From Hypomesus transpacificus (lineage: Eukaryota > Chordata > Actinopteri > Osmeriformes > Osmeridae): a stretch of 64,000 bases of DNA. Below, piece by piece: positions 1 through 17,044 of this stretch. Numbering within the stretch: position 1 is the stretch's first letter; each line of letters begins with the position of its first letter. Made by a program: the position numbers and the translations under genes. The notes under the pieces were generated by a model that had not been told where the DNA came from, did not search any database, and worked only from the letters and a program-made list of their open reading frames with translations. The stretch is from NCBI RefSeq assembly GCF_021917145.1, contig NC_061074.1:13063772-13127771 (forward strand), written 5' to 3'.

Positions 1-1221
1 CTACCGGCAGCATACAAAGCAGTACAACTCCACCTACACTGGGGTGAGGATGGAGGTCCTGGATCAGAACACACAATTGATGGAGAGAGATACCCAATGG
101 AGGTACTGTATGGTTTCATAGATATGTTTCTGTCTCTAGATATGGCTTTGATTACTTTTGTTTGGGATGTTATCTAATTATCTGTAATGTCATTCTCAGC
201 TGCATATTGTTCACATAAAAGAGACTCACAACTCTTTAGCTGAAGCCTTAAAAGATCCAACAGGCGTTGCAGTTCTTGGATTCTTTTATGAGGTATTTTA
301 GGATCTGACTGATTTAACAATGCCTTTAACAATGACGGTTATTTCTCCAGCAAGGAGAACACTAATCTGATGTTGGTTTGATATTCATCCGAGGATATCC
401 TTTCCCATTTCAGGAGTCGACAGTGTCGAACCGGAAATATGACTCCATCATAAATGCTCTGAATTCAATCAAACAACCCAGTAAGTCAATCAGCCTGTAA
501 AAAGGGATTGCTCATATATCACCATTCATTCCATGGCCTCCAAATAGATAAGAGAGGCCTCTAAATCACATGCTGATTACAAAGACTAAAGTACAATGCA
601 CATATGAGTTATAGCCTATAATAAAACAGACATTGGTTCCACCACTGTAAGGTTTGAGCAATGGTGTTTTATGAGTTACTCGCTTTATGAAAACTTAAGC
701 TTCTGGTTTTTATTGTGTTGACCTCTGTAGACACCAACACTAGCCTGAATGGAATAGCCCTGGACATGCTAATCCCCTCCAGGAGTAACATGACAAGCTA
801 CTACTACTACAATGGCTCCCTTACCACACCCAACTGTGCAGAGTCTGTCGTGTGGACTGTGTTTGAAAACACAATTCCACTCAGCAAGCAACAGGTAGTG
901 TTCAATGCTACTTTACAATAAACACAATAAAAATCCATGCATACCAATACCTTAAAGAGCCACCTTGTAAAGTTGTTCTCAATGTGATATTAAACCATTG
1001 TATTTTATGTTTTTTTTAATTGGTTGTCTTTTCCCCAGCTTGCTGCTTTTTCAAAGCTTTGGTTTGCTGATGCGCTGCCGATGGTAGGGACGTATCGACC
1101 TGTAAAGCCTCTAAATGGTCGCAGGGTGTATTACTCTGGCGGCCATGTTGTTCTGCTCAGCACTTTACTACTCGTCTGCTCTTTGCTGTCAGCTATTGAA
1201 GTTTCCCTGCCAGACTTCTGA
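1..1221 (+). CDS. carbonic anhydrase, GPI-anchored CA4/CA15-like (3' part)
   Basis: Zinc enzyme for CO2/bicarbonate interconversion, probably on the outer cell surface. Exons seen: <1-102, 200-292, 414-480, 731-894 and 1039-1221; all junctions are GT-AG and keep one frame. QLHLHWG carries two zinc-ligand histidines and ELHIVHI the third; SLTTPNC holds the conserved active-site threonines. Asn-X-Ser/Thr sequons (NMTS, NGSL) fit a secreted protein. The protein ends in a hydrophobic run ([14 protein letters not shown]) after a small-residue stretch (YYSGG), the usual layout of a GPI-attachment signal, which points to CA4 or CA15 rather than cytosolic forms. The 5' exons lie outside the window. 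I cannot decide between ca4 and ca15 paralogues. Confidence 0.88.
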
Positions 1222-1434
1222 AAGGCAACCTAAGGCATCCCCTAAGTCACTTTGTTCTCGAAGTCACTTTGTTTGTGTGTTTTTGTATAGCAAATTATAG
1301 GTCTGACAATATAAAAGTTGTATTATTATGTAATTAATATTTATAACAGTTATGTCTGTGAGAATGTATTACCTGTCCAATTTGTATGGCTACATTTTTC
1401 TCAGGGACTAATAATACCGGAGTCTGAACCTTTG

Positions 1435-1440
1435 AATAAA
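1435..1440 (+). promoter_or_regulatory. poly(A) signal of the carbonic anhydrase gene
   Basis: AATAAA lies 214 bases after the stop codon, giving a short 3' UTR. Confidence 0.7.
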
Positions 1441-3152
1441 ACCTGTATCTGACCTGACCTGTATCCATGTTTGAGGAATAGTTCCATATTGTATGAAACG
1501 TTGTAAATCGATGAATGTTAGTTTACTACGACTGGTCAATCTACACTCTACATGTTTCTGATTTATTTTCTCATTCCTCCACCAGGGGGCAGTGATGAAT
1601 ACTAGTTTAGTTGGACATAGAATTTTGAAGTCCTTCTAAACCTTGATTGCAATAGCCCAGTGTTGTATATTTTCTCATTACACTATCAATTTTCTTGATA
1701 TGATCAGTGCTCAATAGGGTGCAAATATGTTTTACTGTGCAAACAATTCTGAGAAAAAAAGTAATTACAGTTGCAAGACAATTATTATATAAGAATCATG
1801 CATCATGTAAATGTCAGCACCAGTGGTAGTGGTTGTTGACACATGGTCCAGGGTGAATAAGTGAATCAGTAAAACTTTACTTTACTCTTTTTTTAACAGT
1901 GGTAACTGTCTTATGGCAATGGTAGAACCACCCTTGTTGTTAGTGACTGAATGATGAATAATGCAACCATCAGCGAAGTGTGGATAATGACTGCTGATTT
2001 AATTTGAGGTATTATATAGGCTATCTATACATCCCTACGTAAGTGGCTACAATCCCATTGAACACAGGAATAGATGCCAGCTCCAAGCTTTTTAAGTGCC
2101 TTTAGCACTGCCGTGGTGAGAAGAGGGATACTGTTCTGGCTGCGCAATCATGTTGCTGTAGAGATGTGATCTGCGTAGAGTTGTGAACAGTGTAACACTT
2201 TATATCAGTTATGCAATATTAAAACCATGGATTATTATGGTATTCATCTGTATGATTAGGAAGATCCCCAGACCAGGCCACAGACAAATCCTGTACAGGC
2301 CAATCACTATTATATAATATAGCAAAGCTGTCTACACTGTTTGTCATGGGACACTAAGCATTACTCTCCCTCATGATCTAATTATGTTATATCCATTTGG
2401 AAATTATACAGTCTACTGCAAAATATCAGGATTATCTCCTAATGTATACTGACTGAAGCTATCAGTTTTTACACTGAAAAACATAATCCCTCCATTTTGC
2501 ACAAACCACCCTTCCCCCACTTCCTCATGGCTCACTTGGTGTGACTCTGAGGTTTGGGTTGTCTTGACAACAGAGGACATATCTCAGTTTCTTTTGTGGT
2601 CAGCACATTACACATTTCATGTTTTACTTAGGGTTAGGCAAGAACCTTGTGCAGAAGGACTTCCTCTGCCAGGGGACTGCATGAGGAGTCACTAAATGTC
2701 TCACGAAATAAGTGATTCACAAGTGTTCACGTTCTTCATGACAACATTTCAAGACTACAGTTCATCACTACATAATACATAGCCCTAAGAAGAAATATCC
2801 TTAATTGAGACAGATCATTCTGAGAACCTGTCTTATCAAACAACTATCAGTTATTAGCAGTACCTGTGAAAACAACATTGTAGCTGTATTGGAACAGTTA
2901 TGCATGGTTTTATGGTTTAGCAGTTGGTAATAGAATTTGAAATACAGAATGGGATTCTGCAGGGATGAGGGAATGTGAACACTGACCTTGTATAGATACA
3001 CACACATGTAAATGCAGCACATGTATTGCTTAGTAGTATGTAATAGTTTCTAGTAACAGTGATTACGTAAATGTGTCATATTCTGGCTGAATGTCCTTAA
3101 ATGGAGAGAGGACAGGTAAAGGACTGTCTGGGGCCTCTGGGCCTAGTGAACA

Positions 3153-3156
<4 letters not shown>
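1441..3156. other. intergenic, no gene seen
   Basis: AT-rich spacer between the carbonic anhydrase 3' end and a GA microsatellite. Open frames here are short and resemble no family I know. No repeat with clear ends was recognised. Confidence 0.6.
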
Positions 3157-3237
<81 letters not shown>

Positions 3238-3245
3238 AATAACGC

Positions 3246-3329
<84 letters not shown>

Positions 3330-3331
3330 GT
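3157..3331 (+). repeat. (GA)n microsatellite, interrupted
   Basis: Two long AG/GA runs flank a short non-repeat interruption (CAATAACGCATC, around 3237-3250). Apparent Ser-Leu and Arg-Glu proteins on the two strands are products of the dinucleotide and are not genes. Confidence 0.97.
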
Positions 3332-4125
3332 GAGTGAGTGAGTGAATCTGCACTCTTTAGGTTGACGTTGAACCTCTTCCTGTGGTTTGGACCACGTGGT
3401 GGAGACAGGGTTAAAAAGTAGATCACATTCATTTCACAGTTCTGTTTCTGCTGGGATGAAGAAGAGGAAGCTGGTAAGATACTGTGAAAATGTCATAACT
3501 GATTCATTGTCTGTGTAAATTGTTACAGTTGGAAAATAGTAAAGGTGTGCAGTGAGAGACCATCCATTTTGTAGGACAGAATGAGGATATGTGAAATGTA
3601 AGAGGTCACACTGTTTTCTACTACTGTTTTATCAAGCGTAGTTGTTACTTTTTCATTGAAAAGAGTTCAGAAGTCAACAAGGACCTGCTACAACAACCAA
3701 GAACACCTGATATACAGTGCAGTCACCCATAAAGTAGAAAGCACTACTAAACTCCTCTGCACAGTGTAGTGTTTCCTACTTTATGGATGAGTGTACTGTG
3801 GGCTACGGAGGACAATGCAAGGAAGTCTAAATTCACATCTGTTTTATGTCTCAACTACTTTGAAAAAAATGTGATATGCTGCCAATTGTGTGCTGAATGT
3901 TTTTGTGCTCACTATTGTTGATCGTTTCAAATTATAATCTATAATCATCATTGTATGAATGAACTCTGACTGAAAATACAAGTTTGCTCATCTGAAATTA
4001 TTCCCACCGTTTCTCACATGCAAATGTTTCTGCCTCATTTTACAGTTAATGTTCCATTTCTATCATAATAGACAGTCACTGTAATCCATAAAAGAACTGT
4101 ATAATTTTGACAAAAGTCTGAACAG
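3332..4125. other. intergenic, no gene seen
   Basis: Spacer between the GA array and the 3' end of the SH3 gene. A short ATG stretch near 3457 ending at a GT (Met-Lys-Lys-Arg-Lys-Leu) was considered as an exon but has no support. Confidence 0.5.
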
Positions 4126-4131
4126 TTTATT
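4126..4131 (-). promoter_or_regulatory. poly(A) signal of the two-SH3 RIM-BP-like gene
   Basis: AATAAA on the minus strand, about 620 bases after the stop codon at 4749. Confidence 0.5.
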
Positions 4132-4748
4132 GTGCTGGTACTTTACAAAAATAACAGTATTCCTTCTTTATGTATACAATATTTTCGATCTGATCTCTTT
4201 TCCAAATATACAAAAACAATGCTTACAGACACCCATGCTTAGTGCTTACTCAAAAGAAACATCTTAAAATATGTAAATAACAAAGAAAATATGTAAATGG
4301 CACCATAAGGCAAATATTTTAACTATTGTACAACATTCAGGTTCAGCTTAGCAAGTAATCAGAGACATAGTCCCTTAAGGCTACAATATCCTAGCTGATG
4401 CCAAGTATATTCAGGATATGATAATGATCTATTAAAATGAATCAATAGATAATGATAGTTATATACTACATGAAATCCGTAATATTTGTTTTATGGCCTC
4501 TCTTTGCCTGTGAAAGACTAATAACTGTCTGGTGGATGCATAGCAACATTGGCTAAGTTCCAAAAATGAAAACCTGGGAAGAACACTGTACCACACAGAC
4601 TGACTTGGTCGCATCATCGATTTTCGAATGTAATTTAAATCACAAAAGTAAATCAACTTCCGTCCTCTGTCTGGCCCCTCTAGATTAATCTTTGAAACCA
4701 CGTCAGCAAGATCCATGACACAATCGGATGACTACCGTGTGTCTCTTC

Positions 4749-6491
4749 CTATTCCCAAGGTAATGGCTGCAGATAGTTTGATGGCACCAGACCTCGCCGC
4801 CCATGAAGGTCACCCTGAGTTGGGATGGAATAGTCATTAGCCAGGGAGAAGCCTTACATTCATTGATTATTCCTTTTGCGTGAACTATGTAGCCACCCAC
4901 ATAGAAGAATCCATCTTGATCCATGTCACCGATCACATAAATGATGTCCCCAGCACGGAACGGTAGCTCATTCTATGGGGAAAAACAGATTTGGAAAATG
5001 ACAGGTTGTTGTATTACAAGTGTGATGAAGTAAGTCAGCTGAACAAAATAAGACATCTTTATCTAAGGGACGACAGTTTGAGTTGTGGACATTACTTCAC
5101 TGTCCATGTTGGGGGAGCTTTCCCAGGGGTCATACTCAAAGAGGGCCACCATTCTGTGGACAGTCACGTTGTCTGGGATACTGGGAACCGTGTGGACATC
5201 GGACGGGAAAGATATCCCTGCTGTTCAGGACAAAAACAGCTGTCAATTCTACATTTGACAACAAACTTTGGAGGATCAGAATCTGAATAATAAAGGGTTT
5301 TAATCACCATGAAAGTTTGCACAGACAAGGAATATACTTTGGCAGGAAGGTGGATGATCCATTGCTAGCAGTCCCTAAATGACTGATGGTGAACTACTGT
5401 ATAATGACTCATTATAGAATTGACATGATGAAATCTATAATGTCTAAGTGGTACAAATGACAATGTCTCCCCATGCCTGGGCGTGAGAAAGGGAGATACC
5501 TGTATGGTCCACAGGCAGGAAACCCTGCTGCATGAGCAGGTACTTGATGTAGTCATCTTCCACTGGGATCTTAGCTACCATGTTACCAGGCACATAACCA
5601 GAGAGGCCGCCAGACTCCCCATGATAGAACCCATCCATATCTTTATCTCCAAACACCTATCAAACACACATAAACAGCTGTCATCTATTTCTTAACCTGT
5701 TATTATTGGCAGAGACTATATTTTGTAGTCAGGGTTTGAATTACAGGGGGTTTGGGGGGGTTTTACCCCCCTAATTAAGACTTGGACCCCCCCCAAAAGA
5801 GACAAAAACACCAGGTCGGGGGGGTCGATACATTGATATATCTTTCTTACCTGTAATATTAAATATTACTTTACACCATGGAGAATAAGTTGACCCCCTC
5901 GATTGTCATTGTATAATTCGCACTCTGTTTCTAGTAATGCTAAACGTTGTGTCCCAATTAACAAGTACAAGCATGGAAAGTTATTCGTTTAGCATCAAGC
6001 AAGTACAAATGAGGGCAGGAAATGAGAAAACCCACATAACTCTTTCACATCAAGCAGGCCTGACATTGAATCTAAAACAACAGGAAACAGTATTATCTGT
6101 CTTCTTTGATCTATTCCTGCCTGTTTTTTTCTGCCATTCGAACATGTACATCATTTTCCCCTCAATCTATTATGGAGTTAGATGCCTCTATGTGTCAGAG
6201 TAAGGTCCATAGTACCTTAAGAAGTTGCTTTGCAGCAACAAAAACACACAGTACTCCACAGGGCTTTACCTTGATTATTTGTCCAGGCACGAAGGGCAGT
6301 TCCTCTCCTGCCGTTTCATGGTTTGGAGACATGGCAGCAGGGTTATATGGGAAAAGAGCCACAAAGAGTTGGGCAGTGGGCACAGACAGCTGACTCGCGG
6401 TCTCAAGATCCCACTCCCCAATATCATCAGGCGTAGAGATCCTCAATCCATCTGGATACAGAAGCACGTCCAGTTCCAACGTATCCTCCAT
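4749..6491 (-). CDS. RIM-binding-protein-like, two SH3 domains only
   Basis: Minus-strand exons 6491-6270, 5656-5500, 5220-5096, 4972-4901 and 4814-4749 join with matching phases into 213 residues. SH3-A spans about residues 41-104 (FVALFPYNPAAMSPN, then GQIIKVFGDKDMDGFYHGE). SH3-B spans about 149-208 (MVALFEYDPWESSPN, GDIIYVIGDMDQDGFF, RRGLVPSNYL), and the protein stops a few residues later. Both domains match SH3-II and SH3-III of the RIM-BP family, presynaptic adaptors linking RIM and calcium channels. Full RIM-BPs are over 1,000 residues with fibronectin repeats. Here the first ATG directly follows an in-frame TAA, and only about 1.8 kb separates it from ywhag, with no fibronectin exons seen. 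It is either a truncated duplicate still open throughout or a short family member. The start is less certain than the splice joins. Confidence 0.82.
5730..5927. mobile_element. hAT-like non-autonomous DNA transposon (MITE)
   Basis: Sits in the intron between the first two exons of the SH3 gene. The ends are imperfect inverted repeats (CAGGGTTTGAATTA at the left; CAGAGTGCGAATTA read from the right). Flanking 8-mers TTTGTAGT (5722-5729) and TTTCTAGT (5928-5935) match at 7 of 8 positions, as expected for an old hAT target-site duplication. The interior is G-run/C-run rich and has no coding capacity. Confidence 0.65.
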
Positions 6492-11670
<5,179 letters not shown>

Positions 11671-13057
11671 AGAGAAACCATGCTTAGAAAAAAAAACGAA
11701 AGGCCAGTGGACTTTGGCAGCCGCTATTGCCGATGATACTACCACAGCAGCTGTTGTTTATTTTTCCATGTGTTCAATGAAAAGATTCAAACAGAGATGT
11801 GAGAGGGGAGGTGAAATCTTAGTTTAATATATATAGAAATATATATAAAGAGTTGAAAGGGCCTCCGTCTTCTTGGTTTTCTCTTTGACATTTGCCAAAC
11901 CACTGATGTGTCAATCAATCAGCTGGAAGAGGTCGTTGTTCGATTAAAATGGCAGCCTCACACTGGCAAAGGGACAGGTCTCGTTCCACAGGAAGCTGCT
12001 TAGGTTAGGTTTTTGTGTGATAGAGATGTGTTCAAGACACTTGGGAGATGAAGAAATACTTGAAAGAGAATGCCTCATAAAGATAGTTTGCATTGGTGCC
12101 AGTACTAGAACAAAGCTACATTAAACGTTTGTCAGGGAGTGTGGAAAGACCACGACAATTAATTTAATTAACAATATAGTAGATTTCCCCTTAATATCTA
12201 ATTGAAGTATTATGCTTTTAAAAAACAATATAAAAAGGTGAAAAACTGTTCTCAATACGTTTTTCTATCTACGATATATTAGGCATTTACAGTAAGGCAC
12301 TGGAACTCTTTGGGAAGACAGTTTAAAACAGAAAAAACTAAAGCAGCTTCAGAGTTTGTGGTTTACTTCAGTGTTTGTTTTATTAAATGCACTTGCCTAC
12401 TATACTGTTTCCTCCGTGTAAGATGACTACAGTTACAGTACAACAATAATAACGATTATTCAATATTGTGCATGCTGGTGATGTATTTATATACAGTAGC
12501 TTGACTTTATTAACTTATACTGTGGGTGTTAAGTATTCATATGATTGAAAAAAAAGATAGGCTTTGTCTATGTTTATTTATAATTTTTCATTTTATTCTT
12601 GGTTTTGTCTTGATTTGCTATACCAAAATGGTGATTGTTGAAATTGACTTGTAATGATAGCATCGCTATAGTGACATGCAATATGTGTATTTAATTTGTT
12701 ATGGAAGTAAAAAAAAAAAAGAAAAAATAAGGAGAAAAACCCAGTGATCACTTAATATTACCAGCTGCTGTTAGTCACTACAAAACTATGAATATGGAAT
12801 TATAAAACAAGACAATGTTTTTAGAACGATATTTGAGTATTTTTTCTGTCATGTTATTATTAACAATGGTGAAGTCATCAGAATCTGAGTTTCTGTTAAA
12901 GAACCATGGACCACAGCTTATTTCTGACAGTATACTTTTTCTGTTGTTTGTTGGATTGTTTTTATACCTTTTTGCTGTTTCTGAGTGACAAATATCTTGA
13001 ATGTGAGTCATTATGTAGCAGTTGCACAAGAACCTAAATAATAGCTATGACAATAAA
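11671..13057 (+). other. ywhag 3' UTR with poly(A) signal
   Basis: About 1.4 kb of AT-rich sequence without genes follows the stop codon and ends at AATAAA (13052-13057). A long AT-rich 3' UTR is usual for ywhag. Confidence 0.6.
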
Positions 13058-13245
13058 AAAAGAACATGACAAAATTATAAACAAACCATTTCCATGGTGG
13101 TCCAGTGTATTGTTGTAATGTTAGGAGGTACTTTTGATCGTAAAAAGATGGAGGAGTATGAATCCTTGGTATGTGCCATTAGTACGATGTGTGCCTAAGA
13201 TAAAACAAAGATCAACATAGAGTATGACTGTCATGATGACTTATA

Positions 13246-13438
13246 CATTACATTTAGTCAATTAGCAGACGCTCTTATCCTGAGCGACTTACAGTAGGTA
13301 CAGGGACATTCCCCCCCGAGGCAAGTAGGGTGAAGTGCCTTGCCCAAGGACACAACGTCATTTGGCACGGCGGGGAATCGATCCGCCAACCTTCTGATTA
13401 CTAGCCCGACTCCCTCACCGCTAAGCCATCTGACTCCC
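13246..13438 (-). mobile_element. V-SINE-like tRNA-derived SINE
   Basis: Read on the minus strand, the element starts with a tRNA-like head (AGATGGCTTAGCGGTGAGG as box A, then a box-B-like GGATCGATTCC). Next comes the conserved central block TGTCCTTGGGCAAGGCACTT, and the tail ends in GCGTCTGCTAATTGACTAAA. A TGACTT-type short repeat flanks both sides. A second copy is at 27597-27782 in the opposite orientation. The central block is what I remember as typical of vertebrate V-SINEs; the subfamily is not known. Confidence 0.8.
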
Positions 13439-13880
13439 CACTGACTTGGAGCGGTTGTTGAGGAGTAGGTATCTTTTTAAATATCCATGAAAATATGTAT
13501 GCAACAAGGGATTTACACTCTCCATGACTTAGACTGTGTGGGTATTTTTTATAACTTAAAAATCCACCCTAACTAGATAAACACCAATGCACATATCTGA
13601 TCATGTGGTGATGCAAAATGTCTAAACTGGTCCACAAACAAATGGAGGGGCTCACTGGCTTATCCACTGTCAATACAGTTACTGTTCATTCATTTCCTTT
13701 GAGAGTTAAAATATCACAATTTATTTTTAAAAGGAGGACGTATAGTTAAAGTAGGCTATGGTTTATTTATAGCTGGATTGTTTTCTCCAATGCTGCTTTC
13801 TATGGTCCATTGTGGATCCATTGTGCAACGTGTGGTTTTAAAATGGCGCTGCTAATTAATTTGTCATTAGTTTTGTGTAC

Positions 13881-13924
13881 ATTACGTTTTTATTCATTTA
13901 GCAGATGCTTTGATCCAAAGCGAG
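13881..13924. mobile_element. degenerate SINE 3'-tail fragment
   Basis: ATTCATTTAGCAGATGCTTT followed by GATCCAAAGCGAGA resembles the tail of the V-SINE-like element at 13246. Only the tail is present. Confidence 0.4.
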
Positions 13925-13939
13925 AATTGTGTCATCTGT

Positions 13940-14960
13940 GTCCTCAGGATCTCCCTTCATTATTGGCAATCCATGCATTGTTATGATTCATTATTTATTT
14001 AACTGAATTGTTTAAACCTATACTTTGTTTTTATTTACGTTTTCATTTAATTTGAACTTCATAAGTTGAAGTGAAATGAATAACTGTAGGAAAACATTTA
14101 CTTTAACATTAACCATCAACAAATGAAAAACTACTTTTAAATACCGAAATCCATCACATTTTAGGGGACATTTCACTGTGGTGTAATTTACGGAAAATGT
14201 TTGCCATTTGATTGCCTTTTGTTGTCCAATTAAAGTGATTTGTTTATCTGTATTTTCATATTTATTTTTTGCAGTTTCCATGATTAATTTTCTGCTTCAT
14301 TCTTTTAAGTTCAAATATAAGATTATTGATGGTGAGATGTGTCGAGCAGCTGACACCAGCATCCAAAGGCATGCTTAGTAAAGGTTAAACCATACTGTAC
14401 CCACTCTATATTCTCTTCAGTACAATTTATAACCTGTTTTTGGGTCATACACTTAGATCAAATATCTTCTTTGTCTGTGTAAGTATGCGTGTTAGTGTGT
14501 GTGTGTGTGAGAGAGAGAGAGAGACATTGAAACAGAGAGAGTATGTCTAAATGGCTGCATTGCAGAGCAGAGGCTGCCAGATCTTTAGAATTTTTGAAAA
14601 GACAAACCATATTTGATAGGGTCCTTTGCTCATCAATAAACATTCATAATATGGAACAGGACTTCTGAAATATACAGGTTCAGCAATCTCATTTAATCTC
14701 AGAGTAGTTTGTTGAGGCCTAATGTTTGTTGGACATTGAATCTCTATTACTCATTTGAGTCATTATTATTTGCATTCCACTACAGTGGATTTGTAAATTA
14801 GTTTGTCTCTCAATTATTGATGCACAACTGTTTTCAACGGCACCACTGTGATTGATAATCAGAAAAGGCAGCTTCTGCTCTCTGTCGACTGCAGCCTGCT
14901 GCTGAAGCTTGCTGCACTGAAGCTTTCATAAGATGATTTTCTGGGCTTGGAACGGTCCTC
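13940..14960. other. intergenic, small GT/GA microsatellite
   Basis: AT-rich, with a compound (GT)n(GA)n tract at about 14496-14522. Nothing else recognised. Confidence 0.5.
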
Positions 14961-14968
14961 CTCGCCAG

Positions 14969-15033
14969 CCAATAGCTGATAGGCTTTCCCTCCGCAGTCA
15001 CCAATCCAATTCTTGTTGCTGGGGCTATAATAA
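14969..15033 (+). promoter_or_regulatory. orphan CCAAT/TATA promoter-like block
   Basis: Three CCAAT boxes (14969-14973 and twice in 15001-15010) are followed by a TATA-like TATAATAA at 15026-15033, spaced as in a typical plus-strand TATA promoter with an expected start near 15060. No recognised gene follows on this strand before hspb1, which is on the other strand. It could drive a non-coding RNA or a gene I cannot identify, or it may be chance. Confidence 0.4.
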
Positions 15034-15089
15034 GCATCCGACTCTTAGCACAGCTTCTTGCTGCACCGCTTAGACGCGTATTGCATCTC

Positions 15090-15236
15090 ATGAAAAAATA
15101 TGAAAGCTTGAGCAACACAGAAAATATTATTCAGCACCAACCTGTAAATCAGCACCAACCTGTCTACCACTCAGCGCTGCGCCCGACAACTCAACCCCTC
15201 TTAGAGACGGTTTCGTTAAGGTATTATGCCAATTAG
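15090..15236 (+). other. 48-codon open frame downstream of the orphan promoter
   Basis: The first ATG after the predicted start site opens 48 codons with a short internal repeat (HQPVNQHQPVY). Near its end there is a possible splice donor (TTAAGGTATT). I do not recognise the peptide, and the start context is weak. It is listed because of its position behind the promoter-like block. Confidence 0.15.
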
Positions 15237-15239
15237 GAC

Positions 15240-16580
15240 CCGCATCAGCGACAAGACAAACAGACACACAGTAACACATAAGATACGGCGCAATCGCTGC
15301 TTGCAAAATAACCATTGGTTGATAAATTAGATACACAGCAGACAGACAGACGACTTTCGTATCCGAAGATCGAAAAAACACCTGCCGTTGTAAAGATAAA
15401 GGCTTTTGAAACGGGACGTTTTAGAGGTGTGCTCAATCACAATTCTGAATGTCAATTAAAATTGCATGTTGTCACAGATGATACCTACTGGGAGGCTCAC
15501 CTCGCTGACGAAAATCATGGGAACATGCATCTCTCGGAGGATTGTGTAGTTTGGGCGACCATGTGTGCTGCAGGGTCGATATATATTTTTTCATGTAACC
15601 TGGAAGGTGAACAAGGTAGACTACCCGGTGGCAAGAATGGCGGGTCTGTAGGTGGACACTAGAGGGCAGCAGTCGATTGGGTTGGAACTCCATGTAGACA
15701 TTGGAGTCTGTTGAAAAAAAATGGTTTGTGTAACACCAGTGGGTTGCAGCAGCTAAATACTATCCATGTAATGCATAATAAGTCAAATCTATTGGCGATG
15801 GGTAATGTTCCAGATAACCAGTGGAATTATTGATTTACTGGACAATGGACACATTGAAAATGCAAAGACTCACTATAGAGGGAGTGTTCAGCCACCTCCT
15901 GGACCAGTGCTGAAACTTGAGGTGTGATCTTTATATTCTGGCACACCATGCACTTTCTGCATGTTGAAAGGTATAGACTTCATTAGAAAGTCTATTCTAT
16001 GGCATTTCAACCTGATGTTCACTTATACAATGTTAAAAGATGATGACCATGCTCCAGAAATATTCTGTAATTTAAAAGCAAGAGAAGCACAGTAGATGCT
16101 CAGTGCCCAGACAGCCAGTTCTATATATAGTTCTCTGTATTGCCTGGGAGAAGAGTTTGAGGAGGAAAGGGACATTACTGTGACAAGCCCACCACTGAGA
16201 CTAGGCTAATAGTATATTCAGTGACTGCTCAAAAAATTATTGCATAAGAGAACTTCTGCCAAATTTAGCACACTACCACCTCAATCTGTCCCAGATATAT
16301 TACAATGCTGTGCCATTTACTCAAATGTATGCTTTGTACCACACATGCCGCCATCCCCATTACCTAGAAACTGATTAAGCTTCATTAAGAAGAAATACTA
16401 CAATGCATAGTTATGTAGTTAAGTATTTCATAATCTTGGCTTAGCTTCTCTCCTTCTTCCAAAACACATTTGGTGTTAATGAAGGCTATGCATGGTTGAA
16501 ATTAATGCTATTCATTAATATGGCAACGTTTAAAAACAGTAGGAGACAAAGAAAAGCAAACACTGTAACCTGATTGCATC
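15240..16580. other. spacer 3' of hspb1
   Basis: No gene recognised; the open frames resemble no known family. A perfect MEF2-type motif CTATATATAG lies at 16121-16130. It could be regulatory for hspb1, which is muscle-expressed in vertebrates, but the same 10-mer can also read as a TATA-like string. Confidence 0.4.
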
Positions 16581-16586
16581 TTTATT
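16581..16586 (-). promoter_or_regulatory. poly(A) signal of hspb1
   Basis: AATAAA on the minus strand, about 460 bases past the hspb1 stop codon. Confidence 0.6.
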
Positions 16587-17044
16587 ATCTCACATCTCAA
16601 TATCATGCAGCATCAAAAACAAACACAATCAGTTATGCAACAGTGCTCTCTCTCTCCTATCTTTACTGCTGGCTAACATCTACTGTTTTGTAGATGTATT
16701 GTATCCTTGACTCTCACAGCTCTGATTGGTTGCTGAGAATTCCTGCTAGATTAACTTTTCCTTAACCCTTCTTGTTGCGTTTCCTTCCAAGCAACCAAGA
16801 ACCAGAGAAAAAGGTTGGACCTATGATATACCAGTGGTTAAAACAATTGAAGTTGTTTTTGCAGAAACAGCCACATGAAGCACATTTACTTATATTTGAC
16901 TACCAGAATATGGTACTAACAATGCAATTCAAGGTAAAAAAAAACAAACAGGAGGCACTAAAGTAACAGTATCGATCATTTCAAATAGCACTCGACAACT
17001 GCTGTCTGCAAAATCGACTGATGCTGGAGAGGCACTTCCAGGAG

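Noticed and set aside
3063-3432. Ser-Leu-rich and Arg-Glu-rich open frames
   Set aside because: Produced entirely by the GA dinucleotide repeat.
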